From: a virus
Virus record (IMG/VR): IMGVR_UViG_3300035698_028218
Span: 1-64,000 of that record
Direction: 5' to 3' (one strand)
Length of the DNA: 64,000 nucleotides
Below, piece after piece: positions 23,801 through 32,798 of the stretch. The translations under genes and the position numbers were made by a program. Below the pieces are notes generated by a model, which was not told the DNA's origin, searched no databases, and was given only the letters and a program-made list of their open reading frames with translations. Every line of letters starts with the position of its first letter. Position 1 is the stretch's first letter.

Positions 23801-26530
23801 TTATATGTTCTGGAACGATGCACCAGAAGGTGAAATAGTAAATGAAATACCAATATTTTCAAGTGATTTGGTTGGTACTAATTCGATCTCACCAATTAAT
23901 TCGTTTCTATCTCTAGATTCTGGAGTTAACTCCATTTTAATATTAAATGTCTCTAAACCTCTTTCTCTTTTAATACTTTCAAGAATTGGATTAGCTTTAT
24001 CTAAGAACTGATCTACTGTTGTTTCATCAGCCTGTTCAAATAATAATCTAACTGCTATGTTTGAAATCAATACTTTAAGTCTTAGTAATAATCTTCTTAC
24101 ATTAATTTTATTTAATGCACTATCTGCTTCCTGTAGTGTTTTCTGCCCCATGATTGCTACACCTGTATCAGTGTATTCTACCATTGGGTTTATGTTACCA
24201 CTATAAAGTATATCTTTAGCACCTTGTGATAATTTATATTTTGCTTTACGTGAATCAGTTGCACCTCTTTGTAGACCCGCTGGAGCAAACCAAGGGAATG
24301 CAACGGTATCAGTAAATGCCATAGCCTTTACAACCTCACCAGTCGCAGGTAAATACATATTCATTGAAGTATCTGAATTATTTACTTGTATGTGAGGGAA
24401 ATAAGTAGTAGCATAATTACTATCGATTTCTGTTGTACCTAAAAGGTCAACAATATCCTCTGCTGCAATAACATCATCCCTCTTATTGAATGTACCAACA
24501 ACATTAATATCTGGCGAATCCACGATATATAATGTATCAGTTCTTTCATTTTCCATAATGTCAATAACCTCTTCAACTAATCCAAGATTATCAGACCAGT
24601 TTAGTGCTGGTGTAGCAAATAGGTTAATTGTTACTTCTTCTGGATTTGCAAATGTTCTAAATGCAGTAGACCACGCAACGTAATCTGTTTTAGTTTCACT
24701 TGGAGTAGATACACTATCATAAACATTACCTACCTTATAAAGGTCAGTATTTGTTCTAGAACCTCTATGTCCATTCCAACCATCAAATCCCCCTGAAGGA
24801 ACTAATGTAAACTTAGCCGAATTTCTTTCGCCATAAATTGAACCATCTGCAATGTCAGCAGAATCTCTTAATTCACCAGCACCAACCTCGAATTGACCTA
24901 TTGATGTCTCACCATCAAAATAAGTTCCAGTTGCACCAGAATCAAGGTGGAATCCTTTAGATTTAACTAACGAAGAAGCATCTTCCTGTCTTTTGTATGT
25001 AAAGAAATCACTAGCGATACCATCACCAACAAGTCCAGCACCGTCATATGCTCTTTCAGACACACCTAAGTATGTTCTATTTACTTTATCAGTAGAAGAG
25101 TATGATTGTTTAAAATGAATTTTTGGAGCAACACCACTATTAGCTGAGGTTGTAGCAGAAATCGCCCAGTTATTTTGAAGGTAACCCTCAAAACCTGCTG
25201 GATATGCATCTTGCGGTGCATTTTGATCTAGTTCAACCATTACATAGCTACTATTAAGTGAATAATCACCATTTGTTGTACCTATTCTCTTACCAATAAA
25301 ATTATTGGAAGACTCTACCATTGTACATCTCTGGAATGACTCCAATAATACAATGTTTTTATCTGTATCATTAAAATCCCTAATAACCACGTCAAACTCT
25401 TTTGTGATTGGATTAATATTTTGTAATGATATTTTTATCTCTTTGTTTGCAGAAGCACCATCAGATATCGATACTAATTTAAATAATCTAGATACATCAT
25501 TACCTCTTAATTCAGAAACAATATATGGAGTTTCTGGTGTTTGGTATTGTTGTGTATAATCAGTAAATATGTTTGAGTCAGCATCCACTAAATCATTCTG
25601 GATACCAAAAATATTTTCGTCAGCATCTAATTTCTTAATTAATTCTGGATAGATTTTATCTACATATAATTTTGTGTTTTTGTTTCTTGGAGAATCTCCT
25701 AAAACATTAACAATATAATCTCTTGAATTGGGATTCAATGAAACTGTATAGGTCTCACTTGAAGAATCAACCGAATTATTTGCAGTGATTACAAATGTAC
25801 CTAATGGATCACCAGTGTTGATGATTGTGTTATTTGATGAGATTGTAATACTATCCGCATTAAAACTTGTTGTAGATGGTAAATCAATATTATCAGTAAT
25901 TGTTGCTCTTGATCTTAAGACCATAACCACCATATCATCGTAAGCACTTAATGTAGCACCACTAATAACTTCAACCGTTTCATCGAGAGTACCAACACCG
26001 TCAAGTGGATTAATTGAAGTTACAGTAAAACTATATCTGTTCCCCACATAATTCACACCGTCAATTTCAAACCCACCAAATGTACTACCTGAAGCACCGT
26101 TTGATGATAATGTAACACCTCTATATACGAAGTTACTGAAGGTTTCACCAGTTGTAGTGGTTGAAGTAACACCAGTTGTGGTTAAATCAACACCACCTTT
26201 TGTTTTAACGCCCCATGCAGTACCTGCATCGTAGCCATCAAGACCCAATACTCTAGTTACATATAACTGATTTGATTCTTCTAAATATGTTTTTCCAACA
26301 TATGCTGTTTGATACCTGAATTCACCATTCTCATATTTTTCTGAAGTCATACCTCCAAATTTTAGATCGAAATCCGATTTATCGGATACTAATACTGGTT
26401 CGAAAGCAGGACCTTTAACTGTCTCACCAACAAGACCTAATGTAGTAATTGATGTAGACTCGGTAACGAAGGTTAAGTTTCTTTCTCTAAACTTAACACC
26501 GGGTGATGTGAAAATAAAATCGTTTGCCAT
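23801..26530 (-). CDS. 18: Contractile tail sheath protein (T4 gp18 family)
   Basis: 909 aa from ATG 26530 (MANDFIFTSPGVKFRERNL); the upstream in-frame TTG at 26566 was rejected because gp18 proteins start just before 'SPGV'. N-terminal FRERNLTF then TTLGLVGETVKGPAFEPVLV is the sheath hallmark. The C-terminal third (WFAPAGLQRG, RRLLLRLKVLISNIAVRLLFEQ, and a GEIELVPTKSLENIGISFTI end) is the conserved sheath core. It is longer than T4 gp18 (659 aa) because of large Thr/Ser/Asn-rich outer domains in the middle. It is followed by tail tube gp19. Confidence 0.95.
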   Translation of the reverse strand: MANDFIFTSPGVKFRERNLTFVTESTSITTLGLVGETVKGPAFEPVLVSDKSDFDLKFGGMTSEKYENGEFRYQTAYVGKTYLEESNQLYVTRVLGLDGYDAGTAWGVKTKGGVDLTTTGVTSTTTTGETFSNFVYRGVTLSSNGASGSTFGGFEIDGVNYVGNRYSFTVTSINPLDGVGTLDETVEVISGATLSAYDDMVVMVLRSRATITDNIDLPSTTSFNADSITISSNNTIINTGDPLGTFVITANNSVDSSSETYTVSLNPNSRDYIVNVLGDSPRNKNTKLYVDKIYPELIKKLDADENIFGIQNDLVDADSNIFTDYTQQYQTPETPYIVSELRGNDVSRLFKLVSISDGASANKEIKISLQNINPITKEFDVVIRDFNDTDKNIVLLESFQRCTMVESSNNFIGKRIGTTNGDYSLNSSYVMVELDQNAPQDAYPAGFEGYLQNNWAISATTSANSGVAPKIHFKQSYSSTDKVNRTYLGVSERAYDGAGLVGDGIASDFFTYKRQEDASSLVKSKGFHLDSGATGTYFDGETSIGQFEVGAGELRDSADIADGSIYGERNSAKFTLVPSGGFDGWNGHRGSRTNTDLYKVGNVYDSVSTPSETKTDYVAWSTAFRTFANPEEVTINLFATPALNWSDNLGLVEEVIDIMENERTDTLYIVDSPDINVVGTFNKRDDVIAAEDIVDLLGTTEIDSNYATTYFPHIQVNNSDTSMNMYLPATGEVVKAMAFTDTVAFPWFAPAGLQRGATDSRKAKYKLSQGAKDILYSGNINPMVEYTDTGVAIMGQKTLQEADSALNKINVRRLLLRLKVLISNIAVRLLFEQADETTVDQFLDKANPILESIKRERGLETFNIKMELTPESRDRNELIGEIELVPTKSLENIGISFTISPSGASFQNI

Positions 26531-26583
26531 TTTATAGTGTTTTTTTTTATTCTTTATTGAATCCAAAGTGGATTAGTATTTTT

Positions 26584-26592
26584 TATAAATAC
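26584..26592 (-). promoter_or_regulatory. Late-promoter-like box for the sheath gene
   Basis: GTATTTATA in coding orientation, 53 nt before ATG 26530. It forms a divergent pair with the box at 26628-26636. Confidence 0.65.
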
Positions 26593-26627
26593 TGATTTTT
26601 TACTCAAAATCAATTATTAAAGCAATA

Positions 26628-26636
26628 GTATTTATT
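26628..26636 (+). promoter_or_regulatory. Late-promoter-like box for the 26654 operon
   Basis: AGTATTTATT, 17 nt before ATG 26654. TATATTTG (26643-26650) also occurs 3 nt before the start but has no -33 partner. Confidence 0.65.
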
Positions 26637-26653
26637 AATGTATATATTTGGGT

Positions 26654-28675
26654 ATGAATAAGAGTAAAAGAATTAATGTGGATATTAATAGTGGTAATGA
26701 CCAGAACATTATCCTTAAGTTGGAACAAGATATCAATACATTGGATATCCTTTCATTAAATATAAACCAAAAAGACACTTACCAATTTTTTAATTCAGAC
26801 TATGGTGTGTTAGTGGGTAGAGTTCTTGCTAATGGTGGATTAGGTGTTGAGAACGTCAGAATTTCTATTTTTATACCAATATCTGAAGAGGATAAGAATA
26901 GGGGTGATATTACTGCATTATATCCATATACAAAACCTACTGATAAAGATTCAACAGGGAAAAGATATAATCTCTTACCAAGAGTTAGTAAGAAAAACGA
27001 TAATGGCATTTTTAAACCAAAACAACCATTCGGATCGATACCAATAAGAGAAGAAATCATTTCTAATGATACACTTTTAGAGGTGTATGAAAAATATTAT
27101 AAGTATACAACAATAACCAATAGTTCTGGTGATTATATGCTGTTCGGGGTTCCCGTAGGTATACAAACAGTCCATATGTCAGTAGACATAACCGACATCG
27201 GTGAATATTCAATGACACCCTCTACAATGGTTTCTTCTTTAGGATATTCCTCTAATCTTTTTAATGAAGAGGGTAATGCAATTAAAGAGTCTGATGATTT
27301 GGATGACCTACCTAATATCGAGACCCAAGAAGTATCTGTTGATGTTATTCCATATTGGGGTGACCTTGAAAATTATGAAATTGGAATTACAAGACAAGAT
27401 TTTAGAATAAGAGCACAAATTTTACCGTCATTTATTTTCTTCGGTACTTCTTTTAGTGATGGTGATAACCATATGTGGTCTCAAGATAAGGGTGGTGATG
27501 CTAAACAGTGGATGCTTTATAGAGCAAGGGATGCAGATGGTGTTGGTCAAAACTCATACTCAATTGCAAATAAAAGAGTTGGTGAATTATCTGAAAATAT
27601 ATACTATTACCCACCTTCAATTACCGATAATGAATTAAATAGTAATAATTTCGTACCTGAAAGAGATTCAATATTGATGAATAATTCACAATATAGTAAG
27701 TTCTTTAGAAATGGTGATTTTATATATGTTGTACCATGTAATAGAAAAAAAATAATAACAAGTGAGTTTGGTAACCCAATTGAGGTAGATTCGACTAATC
27801 CCAACGGTGTATTCACTGAATTTGCTGGATTTATGACATTCTCTATCGAGAATACTATTCTACCTATGAATTTTAGTGAAAGTTTAGGTAATAATTTAGA
27901 TATTGAACCCATACGTTATAAATATAAAATACCTCAATCTGCTGAGTTGGGTAGTCCATTTACTAGTGATGATTCTAATGGTGATACAATACTATGGAAA
28001 CAACAATTTGCTAGATTTCAGAGTAATAAAATTTATAGTTTAAGTAAGTTTCAGGGAACAGTTTTTAATAGTGAAAGTAATAGGGCAGATTTAAATGAGC
28101 TGTATTTTCTAAACAAGGATGAAAGAAATGACATTAATAGAGACGCAAATAATACGGTTGGGGTAATTGCCGTTAGTAATAATTATTTACCAAATAATAA
28201 TTCTGACTTCGATTTCCCATCTAATATTGATAACGGTGATCTATTTGGTGCCCAATGGATAAATTTCTGTCTACATTTTAATCAAGTAGGTGCAATAACA
28301 GGTGAAAGTAGAGACACAATTAATGATTTTCATACAAATACTCATTTTACTAGTAGTCCCAATAGTCGATTTTTCCTAGACCCTAATAGTCAAATTATTG
28401 GTGGTAATATCCCAAATACACAATTTTTCGCAAGGAATGATATTAATAAAATTGACATTATTGAAGTACCAATAGAGGATTTACTAAAAATCAGTGAAGA
28501 ACTAAAGAATAGAAAGGGGTTTACTAGTGAAGATATTTCGTTAAGTGGTACATATAAAAATGGTGGTACAATAAATGGTAATCCATCTAATGGTATTGAT
28601 CCTAATTTCTATTTCTTTAAGGGACTTGGAGATGCAGATTGTATTAATTATTTGTTTGATTTAGATATATTATAA
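26654..28675 (+). CDS. Large virion-region protein with carboxypeptidase-regulatory-like domain
   Basis: 673 aa from ATG 26654 (in-frame TTG at 26648 lies in a TATATTTG box). The segment GVLVGRVLANGGLGVENVRISIFIP (about residues 48-72), continued by TITNSSGDYMLFGVPVG (about 153-169), has the pattern of a carboxypeptidase-regulatory-like domain (G.V....G.pl..v.v, T..dG.Y.f..lp.G). The rest is Asn/Ser/Asp-rich beta protein without a recognised family. It is the first of three tightly linked genes between the sheath and gp15. A tail or baseplate surface role is inferred from that place. Confidence 0.7.
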   Translation: MNKSKRINVDINSGNDQNIILKLEQDINTLDILSLNINQKDTYQFFNSDYGVLVGRVLANGGLGVENVRISIFIPISEEDKNRGDITALYPYTKPTDKDSTGKRYNLLPRVSKKNDNGIFKPKQPFGSIPIREEIISNDTLLEVYEKYYKYTTITNSSGDYMLFGVPVGIQTVHMSVDITDIGEYSMTPSTMVSSLGYSSNLFNEEGNAIKESDDLDDLPNIETQEVSVDVIPYWGDLENYEIGITRQDFRIRAQILPSFIFFGTSFSDGDNHMWSQDKGGDAKQWMLYRARDADGVGQNSYSIANKRVGELSENIYYYPPSITDNELNSNNFVPERDSILMNNSQYSKFFRNGDFIYVVPCNRKKIITSEFGNPIEVDSTNPNGVFTEFAGFMTFSIENTILPMNFSESLGNNLDIEPIRYKYKIPQSAELGSPFTSDDSNGDTILWKQQFARFQSNKIYSLSKFQGTVFNSESNRADLNELYFLNKDERNDINRDANNTVGVIAVSNNYLPNNNSDFDFPSNIDNGDLFGAQWINFCLHFNQVGAITGESRDTINDFHTNTHFTSSPNSRFFLDPNSQIIGGNIPNTQFFARNDINKIDIIEVPIEDLLKISEELKNRKGFTSEDISLSGTYKNGGTINGNPSNGIDPNFYFFKGLGDADCINYLFDLDIL

Positions 28676-29781
28676 TGGATTTAAATATAAAAACAGTACT
28701 CGGTAGTAGTTTATCAGTAACATCTCAAATTAAGGATATTAATATTCCCTTAAATTTAAGTGGGTTTGAGGTGACAAAGGAAGGAGATAACGAACAAAAT
28801 CAAATATCCGCAACAGAGCTGGCAAACATAGAAAGACAATCGATTAGAAAACATAAAATATATGGAACAATAGACTATCTTTCACAATTAGATGGTATTA
28901 CTAAAGATTATACTTCATTGAGTGACTTCTTCAACACAAACGTAAGTAATACTAAAAAATTTATTGATGATTTTAATGTCTTACTATTAAAACCACATAA
29001 TGAATTCATTGAAATTAGTGGTAATACTTATATTAGACAATATGAAGTGTTAACCTCAATAGATACTATTGATATATTACGGTCTGGGTTTTCCAAAAAC
29101 TTATTTAACACACAAAACCTAAATTTCTTATTCAATGATACGTTTGATTTACTTGATAAATATGATGGATTAGAATATCCAATCACTGACTTGGTTTTGT
29201 ATTTCCATTATAGAAAAAATGGCTCGGAAACTCTTTCTGGAAAAACATATAACAATCTGAATGAGGAAATATTTATTGAATTAACTGATGTCCCAGAAAA
29301 GGGTGATATTATAAAGGGAGAAATTTTTACTCACAGTCCATCACAATATCTACAAACCAATAACAATAAGTTAGAACATATTATTGAGACACCATATGAT
29401 AGTGGCTCACTCAAGTGGACATACAACCCGTTTGTAAATATTAAACTTCTAGAATATTCAAACACATTAAATATTGTTAATATTAAAACAACAAATGTTG
29501 ATAAGGAACAATCAATTCCATTTAATGCAAATAGAATTGATGATACTTTTTACTGGAGAGATGTGTTGGATGTTGGGTACATTGACCCAATAACTAACTC
29601 AGGCGTTAACTACCCATTTACTAATGGTATTCATTATGTATTTATTAATATAGTGTTTAGTGTAAGACCATATTTTCAGGATGATAATACTTTTAATGTA
29701 TTTGAAAACGTTATATTAGAAACAAACACAATAAAAAGGTATCAACCAGATACACTAAACGGAATTGGTGGATTATGTTAA
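28675..29781 (+). CDS. Unknown virion-region protein
   Basis: 368 aa. Its start codon shares its first base with the stop of the previous gene. It is mostly beta-type, with many Asn/Ile/Thr residues. The first half has helical segments (SLSDFFNTNVSNTKKFIDDF). Later stretches are strand-rich with aromatic residues (IHYVFINIVFSVRPYFQ). There is no signal peptide, repeat or catalytic motif. It is probably a structural component made with its two neighbours. Confidence 0.65.
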   Translation: MDLNIKTVLGSSLSVTSQIKDINIPLNLSGFEVTKEGDNEQNQISATELANIERQSIRKHKIYGTIDYLSQLDGITKDYTSLSDFFNTNVSNTKKFIDDFNVLLLKPHNEFIEISGNTYIRQYEVLTSIDTIDILRSGFSKNLFNTQNLNFLFNDTFDLLDKYDGLEYPITDLVLYFHYRKNGSETLSGKTYNNLNEEIFIELTDVPEKGDIIKGEIFTHSPSQYLQTNNNKLEHIIETPYDSGSLKWTYNPFVNIKLLEYSNTLNIVNIKTTNVDKEQSIPFNANRIDDTFYWRDVLDVGYIDPITNSGVNYPFTNGIHYVFINIVFSVRPYFQDDNTFNVFENVILETNTIKRYQPDTLNGIGGLC

Positions 29782-30500
29782 ATAAATATAAATTTGGGGT
29801 CAATAAAGATTTAAATATTACACTTAATCTTTCAACTAATGTTAATTTAGAGGGTGATAATGGTAGATCATTATTGGAAAATGAAACTAATTCGTCAATT
29901 AATGAAGCTAGAAGTGGTGATAAAATTAGAATAAAGAAATTAAATAATACAACAGTAAGATTTAATTTTTATGATGGTGATGGTTTTATCCCCAACCTAA
30001 GTGGTGCTGGCTTCACTGATAGTGACCTAACTACTATTGGTGAAAATGTATTTAGTAGTTTTTTCTTTTTTAGGGTTTATGATACCCCTAATCTATCACA
30101 AGGTAATTTACTTCATACATCATATTTGAATGGTTATCAAATCTACACTCAATATAGAAGCTCGACTGTGATAAGTTTAAGTGGTGTCCAAGAATATAAT
30201 AATATCTACCTTCAAGAAAGATTAGTTGATACTAATATTGCGTATGTGAAATTTAATTATTATAACGCTAAAACAGGTATTATTCATAATTTTATTTCAG
30301 ATGAGACTAATGGTGAATTAGTTGAAATAAATATCATAAATAATGAGTATAATTTTGTTGATACAGTAGTAAATCTTACTGAAAATACTAATATATCATA
30401 TAATACTAATATTAATGATAATAATAAATCAAACACAATAGAAACACCTAACTACCCACCACAGAAAGGCTTCGATAATGGTGATTATGTATTAATTTAA
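29775..30500 (+). CDS. Unknown virion-region protein
   Basis: 241 aa, overlapping the previous gene by 7 bp. Alternating strands (TVRFNFYDGDGFIPNL, then SSFFFFRVYDTPNL) and the Asn/Thr-rich C-terminus suggest a beta-sandwich virion protein. Its last 4 bp overlap the convergent gp15 gene. No family recognised. Confidence 0.65.
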   Translation: MLNKYKFGVNKDLNITLNLSTNVNLEGDNGRSLLENETNSSINEARSGDKIRIKKLNNTTVRFNFYDGDGFIPNLSGAGFTDSDLTTIGENVFSSFFFFRVYDTPNLSQGNLLHTSYLNGYQIYTQYRSSTVISLSGVQEYNNIYLQERLVDTNIAYVKFNYYNAKTGIIHNFISDETNGELVEINIINNEYNFVDTVVNLTENTNISYNTNINDNNKSNTIETPNYPPQKGFDNGDYVLI

Positions 30501-31261
30501 ATGCCCGTACCTAATTTTGGTCTTCTTGTTGTTTTGGTTAATTCATAGTCTTCTTCATTAATAATAAAACCATGAATTGTAATATTAAATGAGGAGACAA
30601 ACATTTTATCTGCCTCACCTACTTCTTGTACAGTATCCTTTTCTTCGACAGACTCCATTGTTAATCTAACTGGATATTTTTGAATTTCTACATATTTTTG
30701 TTCCTCAGAAAACAATGTAAACATATTTTCATCATAAAAATTAACCATCTCCCTGTCTTTTGAGAATAGACTAATTTCATACGTTAAATCGACATTTACT
30801 GGTTGTGGGACTTTATATCTAAGGTTTATCCTTTCACCATCTTCTATAATTGGAACATCCATATATTTTCCCTTAAAAAAGGGTATTCTCGCCCTCTCTT
30901 CTCCCATTCTTGTACCCTTTTTCTTATCTATTCTTTTCACTGTAATAAACGGAGTTAGAATATTCTTGTCACCATCACTTATTTTCCATGTTTTTTCGAA
31001 TTCACCCCATCTTTCATTATCCATATAAATTGTTGGGATATCCTTACCATCCCAAGCAATCTTACCATCGCCACCGTTAACAAACTCAAAAACAGCATCA
31101 TCAAGCTCAAAAAACCCAACTGTTTTAGGTAGGTATTTTGTATTATCATTAGTCTGTTCCATTAGATCAGCAACTCTATCAAAGTCATAATCCCTGAATT
31201 TACCCGAATCAAGTATTTCTACTCTAGGTTGTAAATTTTTTTTTCTCTTAGGTAATGCCAT
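30497..31261 (-). CDS. 15: T4 gp15-like tail terminator/sheath stabiliser
   Basis: 254 aa (T4 gp15 is 272). The core PQPVNVDLTYEISLFSKDREMVNFYDENMFTLF (quoted in part; about residues 151-183) resembles the gp15 stretch in which a strand of 'eisvya...' is followed by a long helix. The acidic C-terminal region ending FIINEEDYELTK also fits. Two regular sheath and neck genes surround it in the wider order. It has its own late-type box only 10 nt before the ATG. The assignment rests on pattern and position, not on a strict motif. Confidence 0.65.
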   Translation of the reverse strand: MALPKRKKNLQPRVEILDSGKFRDYDFDRVADLMEQTNDNTKYLPKTVGFFELDDAVFEFVNGGDGKIAWDGKDIPTIYMDNERWGEFEKTWKISDGDKNILTPFITVKRIDKKKGTRMGEERARIPFFKGKYMDVPIIEDGERINLRYKVPQPVNVDLTYEISLFSKDREMVNFYDENMFTLFSEEQKYVEIQKYPVRLTMESVEEKDTVQEVGEADKMFVSSFNITIHGFIINEEDYELTKTTRRPKLGTGI

Positions 31262-31271
31262 GTTATTTTTT

Positions 31272-31280
31272 TATAAATAC
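31272..31280 (-). promoter_or_regulatory. Late-promoter-like box for gp15
   Basis: GTATTTATA in coding orientation, 10 nt before ATG 31261, back-to-back with the TATATTTG box at 31290. Confidence 0.65.
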
Positions 31281-31289
31281 TTATTTTAG

Positions 31290-31297
31290 TATATTTG
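31290..31297 (+). promoter_or_regulatory. Bacteroidota-type promoter -7 box (TATATTTG)
   Basis: TATATTTG matches TAnnTTTG and ends 5 nt before ATG 31303. TTTT (31267-31270) lies at the -33 position, 19 nt upstream. A leaderless mRNA is likely. Confidence 0.55.
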
Positions 31298-31302
31298 TAA
31301 TT

Positions 31303-32007
31303 ATGATAAAAGCAAATGAGTCTAAGGACGAAAATAGTAGGTGGTATGTCGAGTCTTCGAATATACTTATGATAGAGTATAATAAGATAACCTTAATTAT
31401 GGAAGTCTACTTTAAAAATGGTGGTGTATATGAGTATCAGAATGTTGATATGGATACTGTTTTGAGTTTTGTTAACTCCGATAGTCAAGGTAGATACCTG
31501 AATACGGTAATTAAAAAGGGTGATTTCCCATCAAAAAAACTATATACACTTAAAGATTTCGAAATTGAACAAATAATTGAGGATGGTAATAAGGATGGTG
31601 ATGATGAAGAAATAAGTGAAAATTCGTGGGGTAAAGAGTTGGAATTAACGGAATACCAGACCAAAGCAATTAGAACTAGAGCACCATTAGTTGATCAATA
31701 TAAATATATGGATACCCTTCATATGTTACTTGGATTAACAACTGAGATTGGTGAACTATCCGACCCATTTAAAAAACACTTAGCCTATGGAAAAGAGATT
31801 GATTGGGTTAATGTAAAGGAAGAATTAGCAGATATTATGTGGTATGTTGTTAATTTTTGTGATCTACATAATATTAATCTAAAAGAAGAAATGGGTATTA
31901 ATATTAAAAAACTAGAAGCTAGATTTCCAGAAAAGTTTTATACATCTAACGGTGCAATAAATCGTGATTTGGATACAGAAAGAAAGATTTTAGAAGGGGG
32001 AAAGTGA
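31303..32007 (+). CDS. KTSC domain - MazG-like pyrophosphohydrolase fusion
   Basis: 234 aa from ATG 31303 (an upstream ATG at 31255 would run through the promoter and the gp15 start). Residues 15-75 look like a KTSC domain: SSNILMIEYNKITLIMEVYF, then GGVYEYQNV and SQGRYLNTVIKKG. Residues about 125-215 are MazG-like: LHMLLGLTTEIGELSDPFKKHL followed by KEELADIMWYVVNF, giving the ExxE...ExxD metal site of all-alpha NTP pyrophosphohydrolases. MazG-like enzymes hydrolyse NTPs/dNTPs or lower alarmone levels. The gene opens a plus-strand run of nucleotide and metabolic genes. Confidence 0.8.
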   Translation: MIKANESKDENSRWYVESSNILMIEYNKITLIMEVYFKNGGVYEYQNVDMDTVLSFVNSDSQGRYLNTVIKKGDFPSKKLYTLKDFEIEQIIEDGNKDGDDEEISENSWGKELELTEYQTKAIRTRAPLVDQYKYMDTLHMLLGLTTEIGELSDPFKKHLAYGKEIDWVNVKEELADIMWYVVNFCDLHNINLKEEMGINIKKLEARFPEKFYTSNGAINRDLDTERKILEGGK

Positions 32008-32030
32008 ATTTATTCAAAATAAATAAATGA

Positions 32031-32276
32031 ATGACGATACTTTGGGTTCTTATTATAGTATTATTGGTTGTGATTATTGCTTTAGTTGTTGCTCTACTTC
32101 GAGTAATATCTAAAGCAACATATCTCTCAAAAAAAGATATTGATTTTGTGAGTTTTGCAATAAAGATGTATATTGCATATGCCGAAGAATTTAATATTGG
32201 TGCTGGTGATAAGCATGAATATTTAGTTGAGCAACTAGAAAGAATTAAGAAAGATAGTTTAGGAAAAGAAAAATAA
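32031..32276 (+). CDS. Small single-pass membrane protein
   Basis: 81 aa. Residues 2-25 are one hydrophobic helix (ILWVLIIVLLVVIIALVVALL) with a short N-terminus, followed by a charged cytoplasmic-like region (SKKDIDFVSFAIKMYIAYAEEF). It looks like a membrane anchor rather than a holin, which would usually have more than one helix or a basic tail. Its stop overlaps the next start (TAATG). Function unknown. Confidence 0.7.
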   Translation: MTILWVLIIVLLVVIIALVVALLRVISKATYLSKKDIDFVSFAIKMYIAYAEEFNIGAGDKHEYLVEQLERIKKDSLGKEK

Positions 32277-32797
32277 TGAAAAAAGAATTAGAATTAAGAA
32301 TGTATTTCTTAGTGCCATATAATATTAGTGAAATACAAAAAGGTATCCAATCAGGACATGCTGCGTTAGAATATGCTAGAAAATATGGTGGTGATGAAGA
32401 ATTTAAGAATTTTGTTGATGACTATAAAACATGGATAATACTTAATGGTGGGACAACTGGTTCTGCTAGGGATAGTAATAATGTGTGTCATGGTACATTA
32501 GATCAGTTTGGTGATTTCTTAAGTGATATTGATTATAAATTTGCTTCATTTAATGAACCAGACTTAAATGGAGCACTAAGTGCACTTAGTTTTATTTGTG
32601 ACGAAAGGGTTTTTAATAATGAAGACTATCCAGATTTTGAAACTTGGGTTAGAAATAATAATGGTCAATGGAATGGTATTGGTGCTGAATTAGTTTTAGT
32701 TGACCATAATAAATGGCTTAATGATTATATTGATTTTATTGGTGGTGCTAAAATTTATTCATTGAAATCCAGATTACGAAACTATAAACTTGCATAG
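32276..32797 (+). CDS. PTH2-like protein (peptidyl-tRNA hydrolase II fold, tentative)
   Basis: 173 aa. IQKGIQSGHAALEYARKYG resembles the helix of PTH2 proteins (KGKxAAQxxHAA). WIILNGGTT and FASFNEPDLNGALSALSFIC fit the two later conserved segments (T-x-D/EPDL...). PTH2 enzymes release peptides from peptidyl-tRNA, but related phage proteins have not been tested to my knowledge, so only the fold is suggested. The gene sits in the MazG-to-hydroxylase run and its stop falls 1 nt before the next ATG. Confidence 0.5.
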   Translation: MKKELELRMYFLVPYNISEIQKGIQSGHAALEYARKYGGDEEFKNFVDDYKTWIILNGGTTGSARDSNNVCHGTLDQFGDFLSDIDYKFASFNEPDLNGALSALSFICDERVFNNEDYPDFETWVRNNNGQWNGIGAELVLVDHNKWLNDYIDFIGGAKIYSLKSRLRNYKLA

Positions 32798-32798
32798 T

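Noticed and set aside
26530-26566. Longer start for the sheath gene (TTG 26566)
   Set aside because: Adds a Lys-rich peptide not found in sheath proteins; ATG 26530 matches the family start.
26643-26650. TATATTTG as an early promoter of the 26654 gene
   Set aside because: No TTTG-like element at the right distance and only 3 nt to the ATG; the late-type box at 26628 explains the gene better.
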